Shown here piece after piece: positions 1-7,457 of a DNA stretch of 32,398 bases. Origin of the DNA: JBFMFE01 sp040752295. Lineage in GTDB: Bacteria > UBP15 > UBA6099 > JBFMBQ01. The translations under genes were made by a program, and so were the position numbers. The notes under the pieces were generated by a model. The model saw only the letters and a list, made by a program, of their open reading frames with translations, did no database searches and had not been told where the DNA came from. Position 1 is the stretch's first letter, and the number at the start of each line of letters is the position of its first letter. The stretch lies in contig JBFMFE010000282.1 in the NCBI GenBank assembly GCA_040752295.1, positions 1 through 32,398 on the forward strand, given 5' to 3'.

Positions 1-1479
1 GGGGTTTGGGTCGCCGCTGAGGGCGAGCCAGAGGTTGCGCGCGGCGGCGGCGAGGAAGCGGTTTTCGGCGAGGGCGGAGGCTATCGCCACTGGGAGAGCC
101 GCCCGCGCGAGCCGCGCCGGGGCGCCCGTTCCCTCCATCGCGTGCGCCGCGAAGAGCGTCGCGAGCGCAAGGGCGGGGAAAGCGAAACGCCATTCCCCGT
201 TGTACGGCACGGCGAACCACCACACGCCGAGGAGCAGGAGCGGGAGGAGAAACGAAAAGGCGAGAGTGAGGCTCCATCTTCGCGCCTTCGCAGCGGCGAG
301 CGCGCCGAGCGGGACGTACGCGCAGAGTGCGGCGAGGATGGGGACGCCGGCTGCGGCGCGCAGCGCGCGGGCGAACTCCGCGGGACCCGCGACGTGAAAG
401 ACGGATTTCAGCATCGCCTCCCTCGTGTAGGCGCCGGGGAAAAGTTCAAGACCGAGAAAGGAGACCGTGAGCGGGAAGACGGGGTTGCCCGCGACGATGC
501 AGTTTCTGACGTACCAGAACCCGCCGGCGGCGAGGGCGAGGGCGGCTGAAAGGGCGAGGCGTTTGACGGGTGCGCCGCTCCGCGCCGCGGCATAAACGAA
601 AGCGGGGACGAGGAGCAGTCCGTAGGGGATGCCGATGTATTTGGTGCCCGCGAGGAGTCCGAAGGCGAGCGACGCCGGTACGAGAGAGCGCGTGGAGAAA
701 TTCTCGCGTACGCAGCGCGCGAGAAAGAGCACGGCGGCGACGAACAGGAAGGCGAATGCGAGGTCCACCTCCGCCGCCGCAGCCTGGTGGAGCATTTCCG
801 GGACGGTCAGGCACAGGAGCGCGGCGCCGAGCGCGCCGGCGCCCCCCGCGCCGGTCTCGACCGCGAGCCTGAAAACGGCGCAGGCGGTCAGCAGAAGGAA
901 GGCGAACTGTGCGGGCGTGACGAGAATCTCCTCGCGGAACGGGAGCATCAGCCATGCGTAGAGGAGTTCGGTGTTGGAGGGAAAATACGTGCCCGCCTGG
1001 TCGCCGAAGGGGACGGTCACGAGGTGGACGGCGCGCTCCTGTATCCACCTTGCCGGGAAGGTGAGGTGATAGACGAAGCCGTCCCACGGGGGCGGGGGCG
1101 CGGCGGCGCTCCAGGCGAAGACCACGATGAGCGCGGGTAGGACGAGCGCGAGCGAGAGAGCGCCGGAGAGACCTGAGCGCCAGGGGGCGGGGCGCGGCGG
1201 CGCGGGCGTCCGCGCGCGGCGTTTCAGCGCCACCGACGCTGGAACGGCGGCTGCGAGGAAGACGAAGCCGAACGCGGCGAGTGGAGCGGCGGCGAGCATC
1301 CCGGCGAATCCCGCCGCGGCTGTGGCGATGACGACGGCGGCGTACGCGAGGACGGCGGAGACGAGCAGTTTCTCGCCCGGCGGTCTGTCGGGGAAGGCGG
1401 CGCGTGCGAGGACGGCTGCGGCGCCCGCCACGGGGCAGGACATGAGGATGAAAACGGTTATACGGGAAAGGCATTCCAT
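1..1479 (-). CDS. GT-C-type polytopic membrane glycosyltransferase, partial (3' end beyond window)
   Basis: An open frame of 493 codons runs from an ATG at 1479 to the left edge with no stop, so the C-terminus is missing. The product is strongly hydrophobic, with many membrane segments separated by short Arg-rich loops. Around residues 131-145 is a WDGFVYHL stretch followed by Pro, Ala, Arg and Trp. An Asp in the first extracytoplasmic loop is typical of GT-C transferases that use polyprenyl-phosphate sugars. Further on are GTKYIG (278-283) and WYVRN...GNPVFP (322-336), motifs common in PMT/ArnT-like (GT39/83-like) bacterial proteins. The likely role is adding a sugar to a surface glycan on the outer face of the inner membrane; family membership is inferred from motifs and the exact substrate is unknown. 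It starts 44 bases after the ligase-like gene and is probably cotranscribed. No clear ribosome binding site precedes the ATG, so an in-frame ATG at 1443 is also possible. Confidence 0.72.
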   Translation of the reverse strand, partial: MECLSRITVFILMSCPVAGAAAVLARAAFPDRPPGEKLLVSAVLAYAAVVIATAAAGFAGMLAAAPLAAFGFVFLAAAVPASVALKRRARTPAPPRPAPWRSGLSGALSLALVLPALIVVFAWSAAAPPPPWDGFVYHLTFPARWIQERAVHLVTVPFGDQAGTYFPSNTELLYAWLMLPFREEILVTPAQFAFLLLTACAVFRLAVETGAGGAGALGAALLCLTVPEMLHQAAAAEVDLAFAFLFVAAVLFLARCVRENFSTRSLVPASLAFGLLAGTKYIGIPYGLLLVPAFVYAAARSGAPVKRLALSAALALAAGGFWYVRNCIVAGNPVFPLTVSFLGLELFPGAYTREAMLKSVFHVAGPAEFARALRAAAGVPILAALCAYVPLGALAAAKARRWSLTLAFSFLLPLLLLGVWWFAVPYNGEWRFAFPALALATLFAAHAMEGTGAPARLARAALPVAIASALAENRFLAAAARNLWLALSGDPNP

Positions 1480-1523
1480 GCGGGAGGGGTCTGTCTGCCG
1501 ACGTGCAGGCGGCGGGCGCGGTT

Positions 1524-3308
1524 TCAGAGCGGGGGTGCTGAGCGTTTCAGCTCGAACGCCTCTCGGAATTTTTCGTCGGCTTCCGTTTCGTTTCCGAGTT
1601 CGCGCAATATCATGCCGAGCATGCGCTTTGCGAGCGGGTGTGCGGGGGTCATGCGCTCCAGGGTCAGCGCCTCGTCGAGCGCGGCGCCCATGTAACCGGA
1701 CACGAAGAACGCCATGGCGAGGTTGTAGTGCAGGATGGGGTCGTCCCAGTTCATACGCGCGATGCGGAAATCGGCGACCGCCCTCGAGGCGTAGCCGAGC
1801 ATGAGGTGGGCGGCGCCTCTGAGGTATCGTGTCTCGCCGTCCGCGGGGTCAATTTCGAGGGACTCCGTGAAGCGCCGCGCGGCGGCGTCGAAATCGCCGG
1901 CGGCGAGCAGTTTTTTTCCCTCGGCTTCGAGGGCGCGCGCCCGGAGGGCGTTGTACGAATGATCGGCGACGGAGTAGAGGAGCATGAGCACGATTGCGCC
2001 GGCGAACCACTTTACTCTGCGGGGCTGGAGTGCGAGTTTCGCGGAGACGGTTCCGCCGTCTTTCATGCGCGCGGCGGCTGCGCCCATGAGCGCCCAGAAG
2101 AGCGCTCCGCTGGAGGGGACGTGGAGGCTGACTCCGACGGACATTTCGAGCCAGAAGACGAGAGCGGCGCAGAAGAGCGCCGCGGCGAGGGGGTCATCGT
2201 TTTCGCGCCGGCGCAGAAGAGCGCCGCCGCGGACGAAAAGTGCGAGGAGGAGGGCGAGTGAGAGGATGCCCGGCAGTCCTGTTTCCGCCGCGGTTTCGAG
2301 GTACTCGTTGTGGGCGTGGTTCGGTTTTTCCGCGTTCGCGTAGGGCGCGTATTTGAGGTTTCGCGGGTCGTCGAAGAAGCGCGCCTGGTAATCGAGGTAT
2401 CGGAGTCTGAAGTTACCCGCGCCGACGCCCTGAAGGAGGTGGTCTTTCGCCATAAGGGCGGTGGATTTCCAGTAGATCGTTCTGGTGACGATGGAGCGGC
2501 GTTTCATGGTCGTTTCGCCGGTGACGCGGAGGACGGCGAAGAGCGTCGCGGCGAGGAGCAGGAGGACGAGGGCGGCGGGGGCGCGCCTTCGGAGAGGCGA
2601 AGCGGCGCGTGGGGTCGAGAGGGCGACGAAGACGGCGGCGGCGGCGGCGAGGGAGACGGGCGCCGCGCGCGAGCGGGTGAGGACGAGGCACGCCGCCATT
2701 GCGGCGGCGGCGATTAGGAGGAAGGGTTTCCACTTCGCGCCCGCGGGCGACGCCGCCAATCCGAGCGCCGCCATGAGGACGAGCGCGAGGAACTCGGCGA
2801 GGAGGACCGGGTTGCCGAACGTGGAATACACTCTGTAGTAGGACTCGCTCTCCACGCCGTACCTGCTGCGGGCGGGGAGAAATTCGAAGCCCGCGTACTG
2901 GAGAATGCCGTGCGCGGCGAAGAGGGTACCGAGGATGGACAGTCCCTTGAGGAATGCGCCGAGCGCGCGGTCGTCGTTCATCCATGCGGAGGAGAAGAGG
3001 AAGATGGCGAGGTACGGGAGGAAGACCTCGAAGTGTCTGAGCGTGAGGTTAAGGCTTTTTGCGCCCGCCGCGGAGGCGGCGTGCGCGACGAAGTAGAGCA
3101 CGGCGGCGAGGACAAGTGGTGAAGCGCCACGCCTGAACTCGCCGCGCGAGAGGGTCATCCAGGTCCACCACATGAGTGCGAGCGAGACGCCGGCGGTGAG
3201 GGCGAGCGATTTGGGGAGGATAAAACCGCCCGCAACGCCGGCGAGCAATGAGGTGAACAGGGGGTCGAGGGCGAGTGGCGACAGAAGCAAAAGCGCCGGG
3301 GCGGTCAT
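1524..3308 (-). CDS. O-antigen ligase/polymerase-like (Wzy_C) membrane protein with C-terminal TPR repeats
   Basis: This 594-residue protein has about a dozen hydrophobic segments over residues 1-450, then a soluble tail at about 455-590. Wzy/WaaL-like marks are STFGNP (162-167), TRSR (211-214), GVGAGNF (294-300) and the periplasmic-loop HAHNEYLE (331-338) followed by ETGLPG. The His and Glu of that loop are typical of the O-antigen ligase superfamily, which joins or polymerises undecaprenyl-linked glycans at the outer face of the inner membrane. The tail holds tetratricopeptide-like units (for example AAGDFDAAARRFTESLEIDP at 469-488). TPR tails on Wzy_C proteins are known in Gram-negative bacteria and probably bind partners. 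The start is supported by AAGGGGA upstream of the ATG. It lies 55 bases after rplQ, with only a weak 5-bp hairpin and no T-run between, so readthrough from the ribosomal cluster is plausible. Whether it acts as ligase, polymerase or protein O-glycosylase cannot be decided. Confidence 0.82.
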   Translation of the reverse strand: MTAPALLLLSPLALDPLFTSLLAGVAGGFILPKSLALTAGVSLALMWWTWMTLSRGEFRRGASPLVLAAVLYFVAHAASAAGAKSLNLTLRHFEVFLPYLAIFLFSSAWMNDDRALGAFLKGLSILGTLFAAHGILQYAGFEFLPARSRYGVESESYYRVYSTFGNPVLLAEFLALVLMAALGLAASPAGAKWKPFLLIAAAAMAACLVLTRSRAAPVSLAAAAAVFVALSTPRAASPLRRRAPAALVLLLLAATLFAVLRVTGETTMKRRSIVTRTIYWKSTALMAKDHLLQGVGAGNFRLRYLDYQARFFDDPRNLKYAPYANAEKPNHAHNEYLETAAETGLPGILSLALLLALFVRGGALLRRRENDDPLAAALFCAALVFWLEMSVGVSLHVPSSGALFWALMGAAAARMKDGGTVSAKLALQPRRVKWFAGAIVLMLLYSVADHSYNALRARALEAEGKKLLAAGDFDAAARRFTESLEIDPADGETRYLRGAAHLMLGYASRAVADFRIARMNWDDPILHYNLAMAFFVSGYMGAALDEALTLERMTPAHPLAKRMLGMILRELGNETEADEKFREAFELKRSAPPL

Positions 3309-3363
3309 GAGTTCCCCTTCATGTATGCCCTGTGATCGTTCACGAGGCGTGAGCGGAGCGGTA

Positions 3364-3720
3364 TTACTCTTCGACGAAGACGAGTGTCGCCATCGGCGCG
3401 GCGTCGCCCCTTCGGGGTGGGAGTTTGATCAAGGAGATGCAGCCGCCGGCGCGGCTGGCGTACTTCGGGGCGTATTCCTCGAAGATCTTTCTGAAGGCTT
3501 CCCTGTCGTTGACGATTCTGCGGACGCGGCGTTTAGCGTTGAGGGTCTGTTTTTTCGCGGTGGTGAGGATTTTTTCCGCCTGGCGTTTTGTCTCGCGCGC
3601 CTTAGGTTCGGTGGTTTCGAGCCTTCCGTGGAGGAAAAGTTTAGTGACCTGGTTACTGATCAGGGCGAGGCGGTGGTCGGTGGGTCTTCCGAGTTTTTTC
3701 AGTTTTTTCCGGTGACGCAT
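3364..3720 (-). CDS. rplQ: 50S ribosomal protein L17
   Basis: This 118-residue basic protein opens with the conserved MRHRKK...LGR...HR.AL sequence of bacterial L17, close to the usual 115-130 residues. L17 sits near the exit of the peptide tunnel on the large subunit. GGAG stands 7 bases before the ATG. It is the last gene of the alpha block, 19 bases after rpoA, which is the standard rpoA-rplQ order. The C-terminus (LPPRRGDAAPMATLVFVEE) ends in the usual beta strand. No U-tailed terminator follows it, only a weak 5-bp hairpin at 3340-3352, so transcription may continue into the envelope genes. Confidence 0.97.
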   Translation of the reverse strand: MRHRKKLKKLGRPTDHRLALISNQVTKLFLHGRLETTEPKARETKRQAEKILTTAKKQTLNAKRRVRRIVNDREAFRKIFEEYAPKYASRAGGCISLIKLPPRRGDAAPMATLVFVEE

Positions 3721-3739
3721 GGGAAACTCCGCGTAGGAA

Positions 3740-4711
3740 TCATTCGGGTTCTTCCGGTTTGAGGGAAAGCCCCATAACCTTGAGCTTGGCGACGATTTCC
3801 TTGAGGGATTTTTCGCCGAAGTTGCGCAGACCCTTCAGCTGGGATTCGGAGCAGTTGAGGAGGTCTTCGACGGACTCGATGTTGGCGTTTTTGAGGCAGT
3901 TGTAGGAGCGCACGGAGAGGTCGAGTTCGTCAATGCTCTTTTTCATGTCCTGGCTTTTCTTCTTCTCCTGTTCTTCCTTTTGTTCTTCCTCCTTGAGGAT
4001 TTTTTCCTTGAAGTCCACGACGAAGCTGAATTCCCTGAGGAGAATTTTGGCGGCTTCGCTGAGCGAGTCCGCCGGGGAGATGGTGCTGTCGGTCTCGATT
4101 TCGATAAGGAGGCTGTCGTAGTCGGTTCTCTGGCCGACGCGCGCCGGCTCGACGGAGAAGCTGACCCTTCTGATGGGTGAGAAGTCGGAGTCGAGGAGGA
4201 TGACGCCGCGGTCTTTCGGGACGGCGGGGTCCATCTCGTGCCATTCGGCGGGGACGTAGCCTCTGCCGCGGCGCACGCCGATTTCCATTTTGACGAGCGT
4301 GTCGCCGGTGATGGTGGCGATGTGGTACGAGGGGTCGGTTATTTCGACCCTGTCGTCGGCCTGGACGTCGCCGGCTGTGATCTCGCCGGGTCCTTTGACG
4401 TTGAGTTTGACGGCGACGGGTTCGTCGCTGTTGCAGGCGATGGGGAGTCCCTTGACGTTGAGGACGATCTCGGTGACGTCCTCGACGACGCCTTTGATGG
4501 ATGTGAACTCGTGGAGCACGCCGTCAATTTTCAGGTAAACGGCGGCGGAGCCTGGTATGGATGAGAGGAGGACGCGCCGGAGGGAGTTGCCGAGCGTGGC
4601 GCCGAAGCCGCGGATGAGGGGCTGAATCTGGTATTTTCCGTAGTGGACGCCGTCCTGCTCGCCCGGCGATTCGTCGAGAATCCTGATGGCTGGTTTTTCG
4701 ATTTCCTTCAT
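3740..4711 (-). CDS. rpoA: DNA-directed RNA polymerase subunit alpha
   Basis: The 323-residue product matches the alpha subunit, whose dimer nucleates RNA polymerase assembly. The N-terminal domain (about 1-235) has the dimer and beta-contact segments, including GFGATLGNSLRR (35-46) and the GRGY...EW strand near 149-157. A highly charged Glu/Lys linker (about 236-258) leads to the C-terminal domain (about 262-316), which binds UP-element DNA and activators. R268, N271, G299 and K301 align with E. coli R265, N268, G296 and K298, the DNA-contacting residues, so this domain should be functional. GGGAGG lies just before the ATG. The gene starts 11 bases after the rpsD stop and is followed by rplQ, the usual alpha-operon order. 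Confidence 0.98.
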   Translation of the reverse strand: MKEIEKPAIRILDESPGEQDGVHYGKYQIQPLIRGFGATLGNSLRRVLLSSIPGSAAVYLKIDGVLHEFTSIKGVVEDVTEIVLNVKGLPIACNSDEPVAVKLNVKGPGEITAGDVQADDRVEITDPSYHIATITGDTLVKMEIGVRRGRGYVPAEWHEMDPAVPKDRGVILLDSDFSPIRRVSFSVEPARVGQRTDYDSLLIEIETDSTISPADSLSEAAKILLREFSFVVDFKEKILKEEEQKEEQEKKKSQDMKKSIDELDLSVRSYNCLKNANIESVEDLLNCSESQLKGLRNFGEKSLKEIVAKLKVMGLSLKPEEPE

Positions 4712-4722
4712 TTTTCCTCCCG

Positions 4723-5364
4723 TTAGCGTGAGTAGTATTCAACGATGAGGTGGTCTTCGAAGTCAAGCCCCATTTTAGCCCAGTCGGGCAGTTCGAGGAC
4801 CGAGCCTCTCAGTTCGAGGGGGTTGGATTCGAGCCAGGCGGGTACGCGGAGGCGCTGCGAGGCGAGGTTGGCGGCGTCGCGCACGTTCTGTATCTTCTTG
4901 CTTTTGGATTTCACCTCGATGACGTCGTTGACTTTCACGAGGAATGAGGGGACGTCAACGGTTTTCTTGTTGACGAGTATGTGCCCGTGGGAGACGAGCT
5001 GGCGCGCGTGGTTGCGGGAGAAGGCGAAGCCGAGGCGGTAGACGACGTTGTCGAGGCGCCGTTCGAGCGTCTGGAAGAGCATCTCGCCGGTGACGCCCTT
5101 TCTGCGGACCGCCTTGAGGTAGCAGCGGGCGAACTGTCTTTCGGAGACGCCGTAGGTTTTTCGGGCGCGCTGTTTTTCGCGGAGCTGGACGGCGAACTCG
5201 GAGACGCCCCTTCCGCGGCGCCTCATCTGCCCGTGCTGTCCCGGCTGGGTCGGGCGGCGTTTAACCGCGCACTTTTCGTCGCTGTAGCATCTTTCGCCCT
5301 TGAGGAAGAGTTTTTTTCCCAGCGCCCTGCACTGTTTGCAGAGCGCCCGCGTGTCTCTTGCCAT
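4723..5364 (-). CDS. rpsD: 30S ribosomal protein S4 (zinc-binding form)
   Basis: This 213-residue S4 is a primary 16S rRNA binder that starts small-subunit assembly and helps form the mRNA entry channel. Four cysteines at 9, 12, 26 and 32 form the zinc knuckle of the C+ form of S4. The S4 RNA-binding fold follows, with LERRLDNVVYRLGFA and the RQLVSHGHILVNKK stretch. The C-terminus VEYYSR is typical. AAGGAG lies 12 bases before the ATG. In E. coli, S4 represses its own operon; here rpsD lies within rpsM-rpsK-rpsD-rpoA-rplQ, but I see no recognisable S4 pseudoknot target and do not claim autoregulation. Confidence 0.98.
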   Translation of the reverse strand: MARDTRALCKQCRALGKKLFLKGERCYSDEKCAVKRRPTQPGQHGQMRRRGRGVSEFAVQLREKQRARKTYGVSERQFARCYLKAVRRKGVTGEMLFQTLERRLDNVVYRLGFAFSRNHARQLVSHGHILVNKKTVDVPSFLVKVNDVIEVKSKSKKIQNVRDAANLASQRLRVPAWLESNPLELRGSVLELPDWAKMGLDFEDHLIVEYYSR

Positions 5365-5388
5365 CGTTGCCGTCTCTCCTTTTCCGGT

Positions 5389-5775
5389 TTACACTCTGCG
5401 CCTTTTTCTCGGTCGGCAGCCGTTGTGCGGGACGGGCGTGACGTCCTTGATGGCGCGAATGTGAAAGCCCTGGGACTGGAGCGAACGTATCGCCGACTCC
5501 CGTCCGGAGCCGGGTCCCTTGACGAAGACGTCGAGCTGTCGGATGCCCATCTGCTGGGCTTCGCGCCCCACTTTTTCGGCGGCGCTCTGCGCGGCGAAGG
5601 GCGTTCCCTTGCGGGAGCCTTTGAAGCCGGCGGTGCCCGAACTCGCCCAGCAGAGCACGTTTCCCTGTCTGTCGGTGATGGATACCACGGTGTTGTTGAA
5701 CGTGGATTTAATGCGCGCGACCGCCTCGGAGACGGAGATTTTCTTTCTGGACCTCGCCTTTCCCTTTTTTGCCAT
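5389..5775 (-). CDS. rpsK: 30S ribosomal protein S11
   Basis: This 128-residue product has the standard S11 core: ARIKSTFNNTVVSITD, the WASSGTAGFKGSRKGTPFAAQ stretch (split here by description only), GPGSGRESAIRSL, and the end PVPHNGCRPRKRRRV. S11 lines the platform of the small subunit at the mRNA exit, next to S7 and S18. GGGAG precedes the ATG. Spacing is 23 bases from the rpsM stop and 24 bases to rpsD. Nothing unusual was seen. Confidence 0.98.
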   Translation of the reverse strand: MAKKGKARSRKKISVSEAVARIKSTFNNTVVSITDRQGNVLCWASSGTAGFKGSRKGTPFAAQSAAEKVGREAQQMGIRQLDVFVKGPGSGRESAIRSLQSQGFHIRAIKDVTPVPHNGCRPRKRRRV

Positions 5776-5798
5776 GAGTCATCTCCCGAAGGGGGGAT

Positions 5799-6185
5799 TC
5801 AGCCTTTCTTTCCTGGGGCTTTCTTTTTGAGTCCCACGGGGCGCCTTCGTCCTTTCTTGGTGCGGGCGTTGGTGTGGGTGCGCTGTCCGCGGACGGGGAG
5901 TCCGAGCCTGTGTCTCATGCCGCGGTAGCATCCGATCTCCATGAGGCGCTTTACGTTGTCCTGCACGTCCCTGCGCACCTCGCCCTCGACCCTGCACGTG
6001 TTCTCTATCTGGATTCTCACCCTGGAGACCTGTTCCTCGGTCATGTCCCTGACGCGCAGGTCGGGGCTGATGCCGGCGTCGCCGAGGATTTTCCTGCTCA
6101 TGCTTCTGCCGATGCCGTGGATGTAGGTGAGTGCGACCTCGACCCTTTTGTCCCTGGGGATGTCAACGCCTGCGATTCGAGCCAT
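5799..6185 (-). CDS. rpsM: 30S ribosomal protein S13
   Basis: The product is 128 residues: MARIAGVDIPRDKRVEVALT at the N-terminus, the helix-two-turn-helix region around IHGIG, then RGMRHRLGLPVRGQRTHTNA and a Lys/Gly-rich tail. S13 is in the head of the small subunit, contacting the P-site tRNA and the large subunit. GGAGGTGA, an almost full anti-16S match, stands 5 bases before the ATG, one of the best ribosome binding sites in the window. It follows rpmJ by 24 bases, the usual spc-to-alpha order. Confidence 0.98.
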   Translation of the reverse strand: MARIAGVDIPRDKRVEVALTYIHGIGRSMSRKILGDAGISPDLRVRDMTEEQVSRVRIQIENTCRVEGEVRRDVQDNVKRLMEIGCYRGMRHRLGLPVRGQRTHTNARTKKGRRRPVGLKKKAPGKKG

Positions 6186-6209
6186 GTGTTCACCTCCGGG
6201 CGGCGGGCG

Positions 6210-6323
6210 TCAGCCCTGCCTCTGCTTGTGCTTCTTGTTTTCGCAGATCACCCTGACGGCGCCCTTGCGGCGGACGATCTTGCATTTCTTGCAGATTCTC
6301 TTCACCGAAGCCCTTACTTTCAT
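6210..6323 (-). CDS. rpmJ: 50S ribosomal protein L36 (zinc-binding form)
   Basis: A 37-codon gene in the infA-rpsM gap translates to an L36 starting MKVRASVKRICKKCKIVRRK and ending KKHKQRQG. The zinc ligands C11, C14, C27 and H32 are all present, so this is the C+ form. L36 stabilises 23S rRNA near the peptidyl transferase region. The ribosome binding site is weak (AAGGCGGG well upstream of the ATG). Its place between infA and rpsM is the canonical one. Confidence 0.97.
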   Translation of the reverse strand: MKVRASVKRICKKCKIVRRKGAVRVICENKKHKQRQG

Positions 6324-6375
6324 TGCGTCGCGCCCGCCTTGTCCGATGTTTCCGCCCGTGCGACCTGCGGGGGAT

Positions 6376-6427
6376 GAACGGTCCGGGCGTTTCCGTTCAG
6401 CCCGTGCCGCGGGGGCATCGCCCCCGC
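6376..6427 (-). other. infA-rpmJ intergenic space with two hairpins
   Basis: The 105-base space 6324-6428 holds no gene. One base after the infA stop is a perfect 8-bp GC palindrome, GCGGGGGC (6409-6416) and GCCCCCGC (6420-6427), with a 3-base loop. A second inverted repeat pairs GAACGG (6376-6381) with CCGTTC (6393-6398) around an 11-base loop. There is no T-run and no AT-rich promoter-like stretch. I read these as RNA structures, possibly processing or stability elements, or as a copy of a dispersed genomic palindrome, rather than as a terminator. Confidence 0.55.
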
Positions 6428-6428
6428 C

Positions 6429-6665
6429 CTACCCTTCGCGTCTTCTGGCGGGGTAGCGCCAGGTGATCCTTCCGCGGTTGAGGTCGTACTGGCTGAGTTC
6501 GAGCTTGACCCTGTCGCCCGGGACGATGCGGATGAATCTCATGCGAATCTTGCCGGAGACGTGCGCGAGCACCTTGTGTCCGTTTTCCAGTTCCACGCGG
6601 AACATGGCGTTGGGCAGCGATTCGGTGATCTTGCCGTCCACTTCTATGACGTCGTCCTTGCTCAT
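6429..6665 (-). CDS. infA: Translation initiation factor IF-1
   Basis: The 78-residue product is a single S1-type OB-fold protein: MSKDDVIEVDGKITESLPNA, FRVELENGHKVLAHVSGKIR, then RMRFIRIVPGDRVKLELSQY and the RGRITWR end. IF-1 binds the ribosomal A site with IF-2 and IF-3 during initiation. The open frame extends upstream to an earlier start, but conservation begins at the ATG at 6665, preceded by AGGGA, so that start is chosen. The usual last residues after TWRYPARR are slightly extended by EG. It lies 26 bases after map and before rpmJ, the common secY-adk-map-infA order. Confidence 0.97.
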   Translation of the reverse strand: MSKDDVIEVDGKITESLPNAMFRVELENGHKVLAHVSGKIRMRFIRIVPGDRVKLELSQYDLNRGRITWRYPARRREG

Positions 6666-6691
6666 GAGTTTCCCTAGTCCGCCCCCGCGTT

Positions 6692-7429
6692 TCAGGGCAG
6701 CGTGAGTATGCGGGGTCCCCCGCTGGTCGCCGCCACCGTGTGTTCGAAGTGACACGAGAGCGTACCGTCCTCGGAGACGACGGTCCAGCCGTCGGCGAGC
6801 GTGCGCACGCCGTGTTTACCGAAATTGATCATCGGTTCGATGGCGAAGGTCATGCCGTTGCGGATGAGGGGACCGGTACCCGGCGCGCCGTAGTTGGGGA
6901 CCTGCGGTTCCTCGTGCATTTTGGCGCCGATGCCGTGACCGACGAGGTCGCGGACGACGGAGTAGCCCCCCTCCTCGACCGTGCGCTGGACGGCGTGAGA
7001 GATGTCTCCCACGCGGTTTCCGTCCGCCATCATGCGGACGCCCTCATCGAGCGCCCTCCGCGCGGTGTCCATGAAGCGCGATATTTCGGGTGCGGGTTCG
7101 CCGATGCAGAAGGTGGCGGCGCCGTCGCCGTTGTAGCCTTCGACCGACACTCCGACGTCCACGCTCACGAGGTCGCCGTTTCTCAGCGCGTAGTCGCCGG
7201 GTATGCCGTGGACGACCTGTTCGTTCACGGAGACGCAGATGGAGGCTGGGTAGCCGCGGTAGCCCTTGAAGGCTGGGTCGGCGCCGCGGCTGCGTATGAA
7301 ATCCTCGGCGAGGGCGTCGAGTTTTTTCGTTTTCAGTCCGGGTCGCAGACTTTCCCTGATCAGTTCGAGGGTCTGGGCTACGATCCTTCCGGCTCTTCTC
7401 ATCAGTTCGATCTCCCGCTGCGATTTCAC
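6692..7429 (-). CDS. map: Methionine aminopeptidase type I
   Basis: The product removes the initiator methionine from nascent proteins. The five metal ligands are present: Asp in VDVG, Asp in NGDGA, His in GHGIG, Glu in FAIEP and Glu in HFEHTV (D91, D102, H165, E198, E229 if counted from the GTG at 7429). HGIPG carries the other active-site His. The start is uncertain. The only in-frame ATG, at 7513, lies 56 bases inside adk and would add 28 residues without family counterpart. A GGAGG overlaps the adk stop (7454-7458) but no start codon sits at normal spacing. The GTG at 7429 gives a 245-residue protein of family length, and a 5-bp GC hairpin between the two (7438-7452) could shorten the effective spacing to about 9 bases. 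Confidence 0.93.
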   Translation of the reverse strand: MKSQREIELMRRAGRIVAQTLELIRESLRPGLKTKKLDALAEDFIRSRGADPAFKGYRGYPASICVSVNEQVVHGIPGDYALRNGDLVSVDVGVSVEGYNGDGAATFCIGEPAPEISRFMDTARRALDEGVRMMADGNRVGDISHAVQRTVEEGGYSVVRDLVGHGIGAKMHEEPQVPNYGAPGTGPLIRNGMTFAIEPMINFGKHGVRTLADGWTVVSEDGTLSCHFEHTVAATSGGPRILTLP

Positions 7430-7457
7430 GGGTATGCCCGCGAAGTTCGCGGTCCTC

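Noticed and set aside
446..1474. A 342-codon Arg/Pro-rich minus-strand frame near the left end
   Set aside because: It is an out-of-frame shadow of the membrane glycosyltransferase, whose own frame is open to the window edge and has clear membrane segments and motifs.
3340..3352. Terminator after rplQ
   Set aside because: Only a 5-bp stem with a 3-base loop and no T-run is present.
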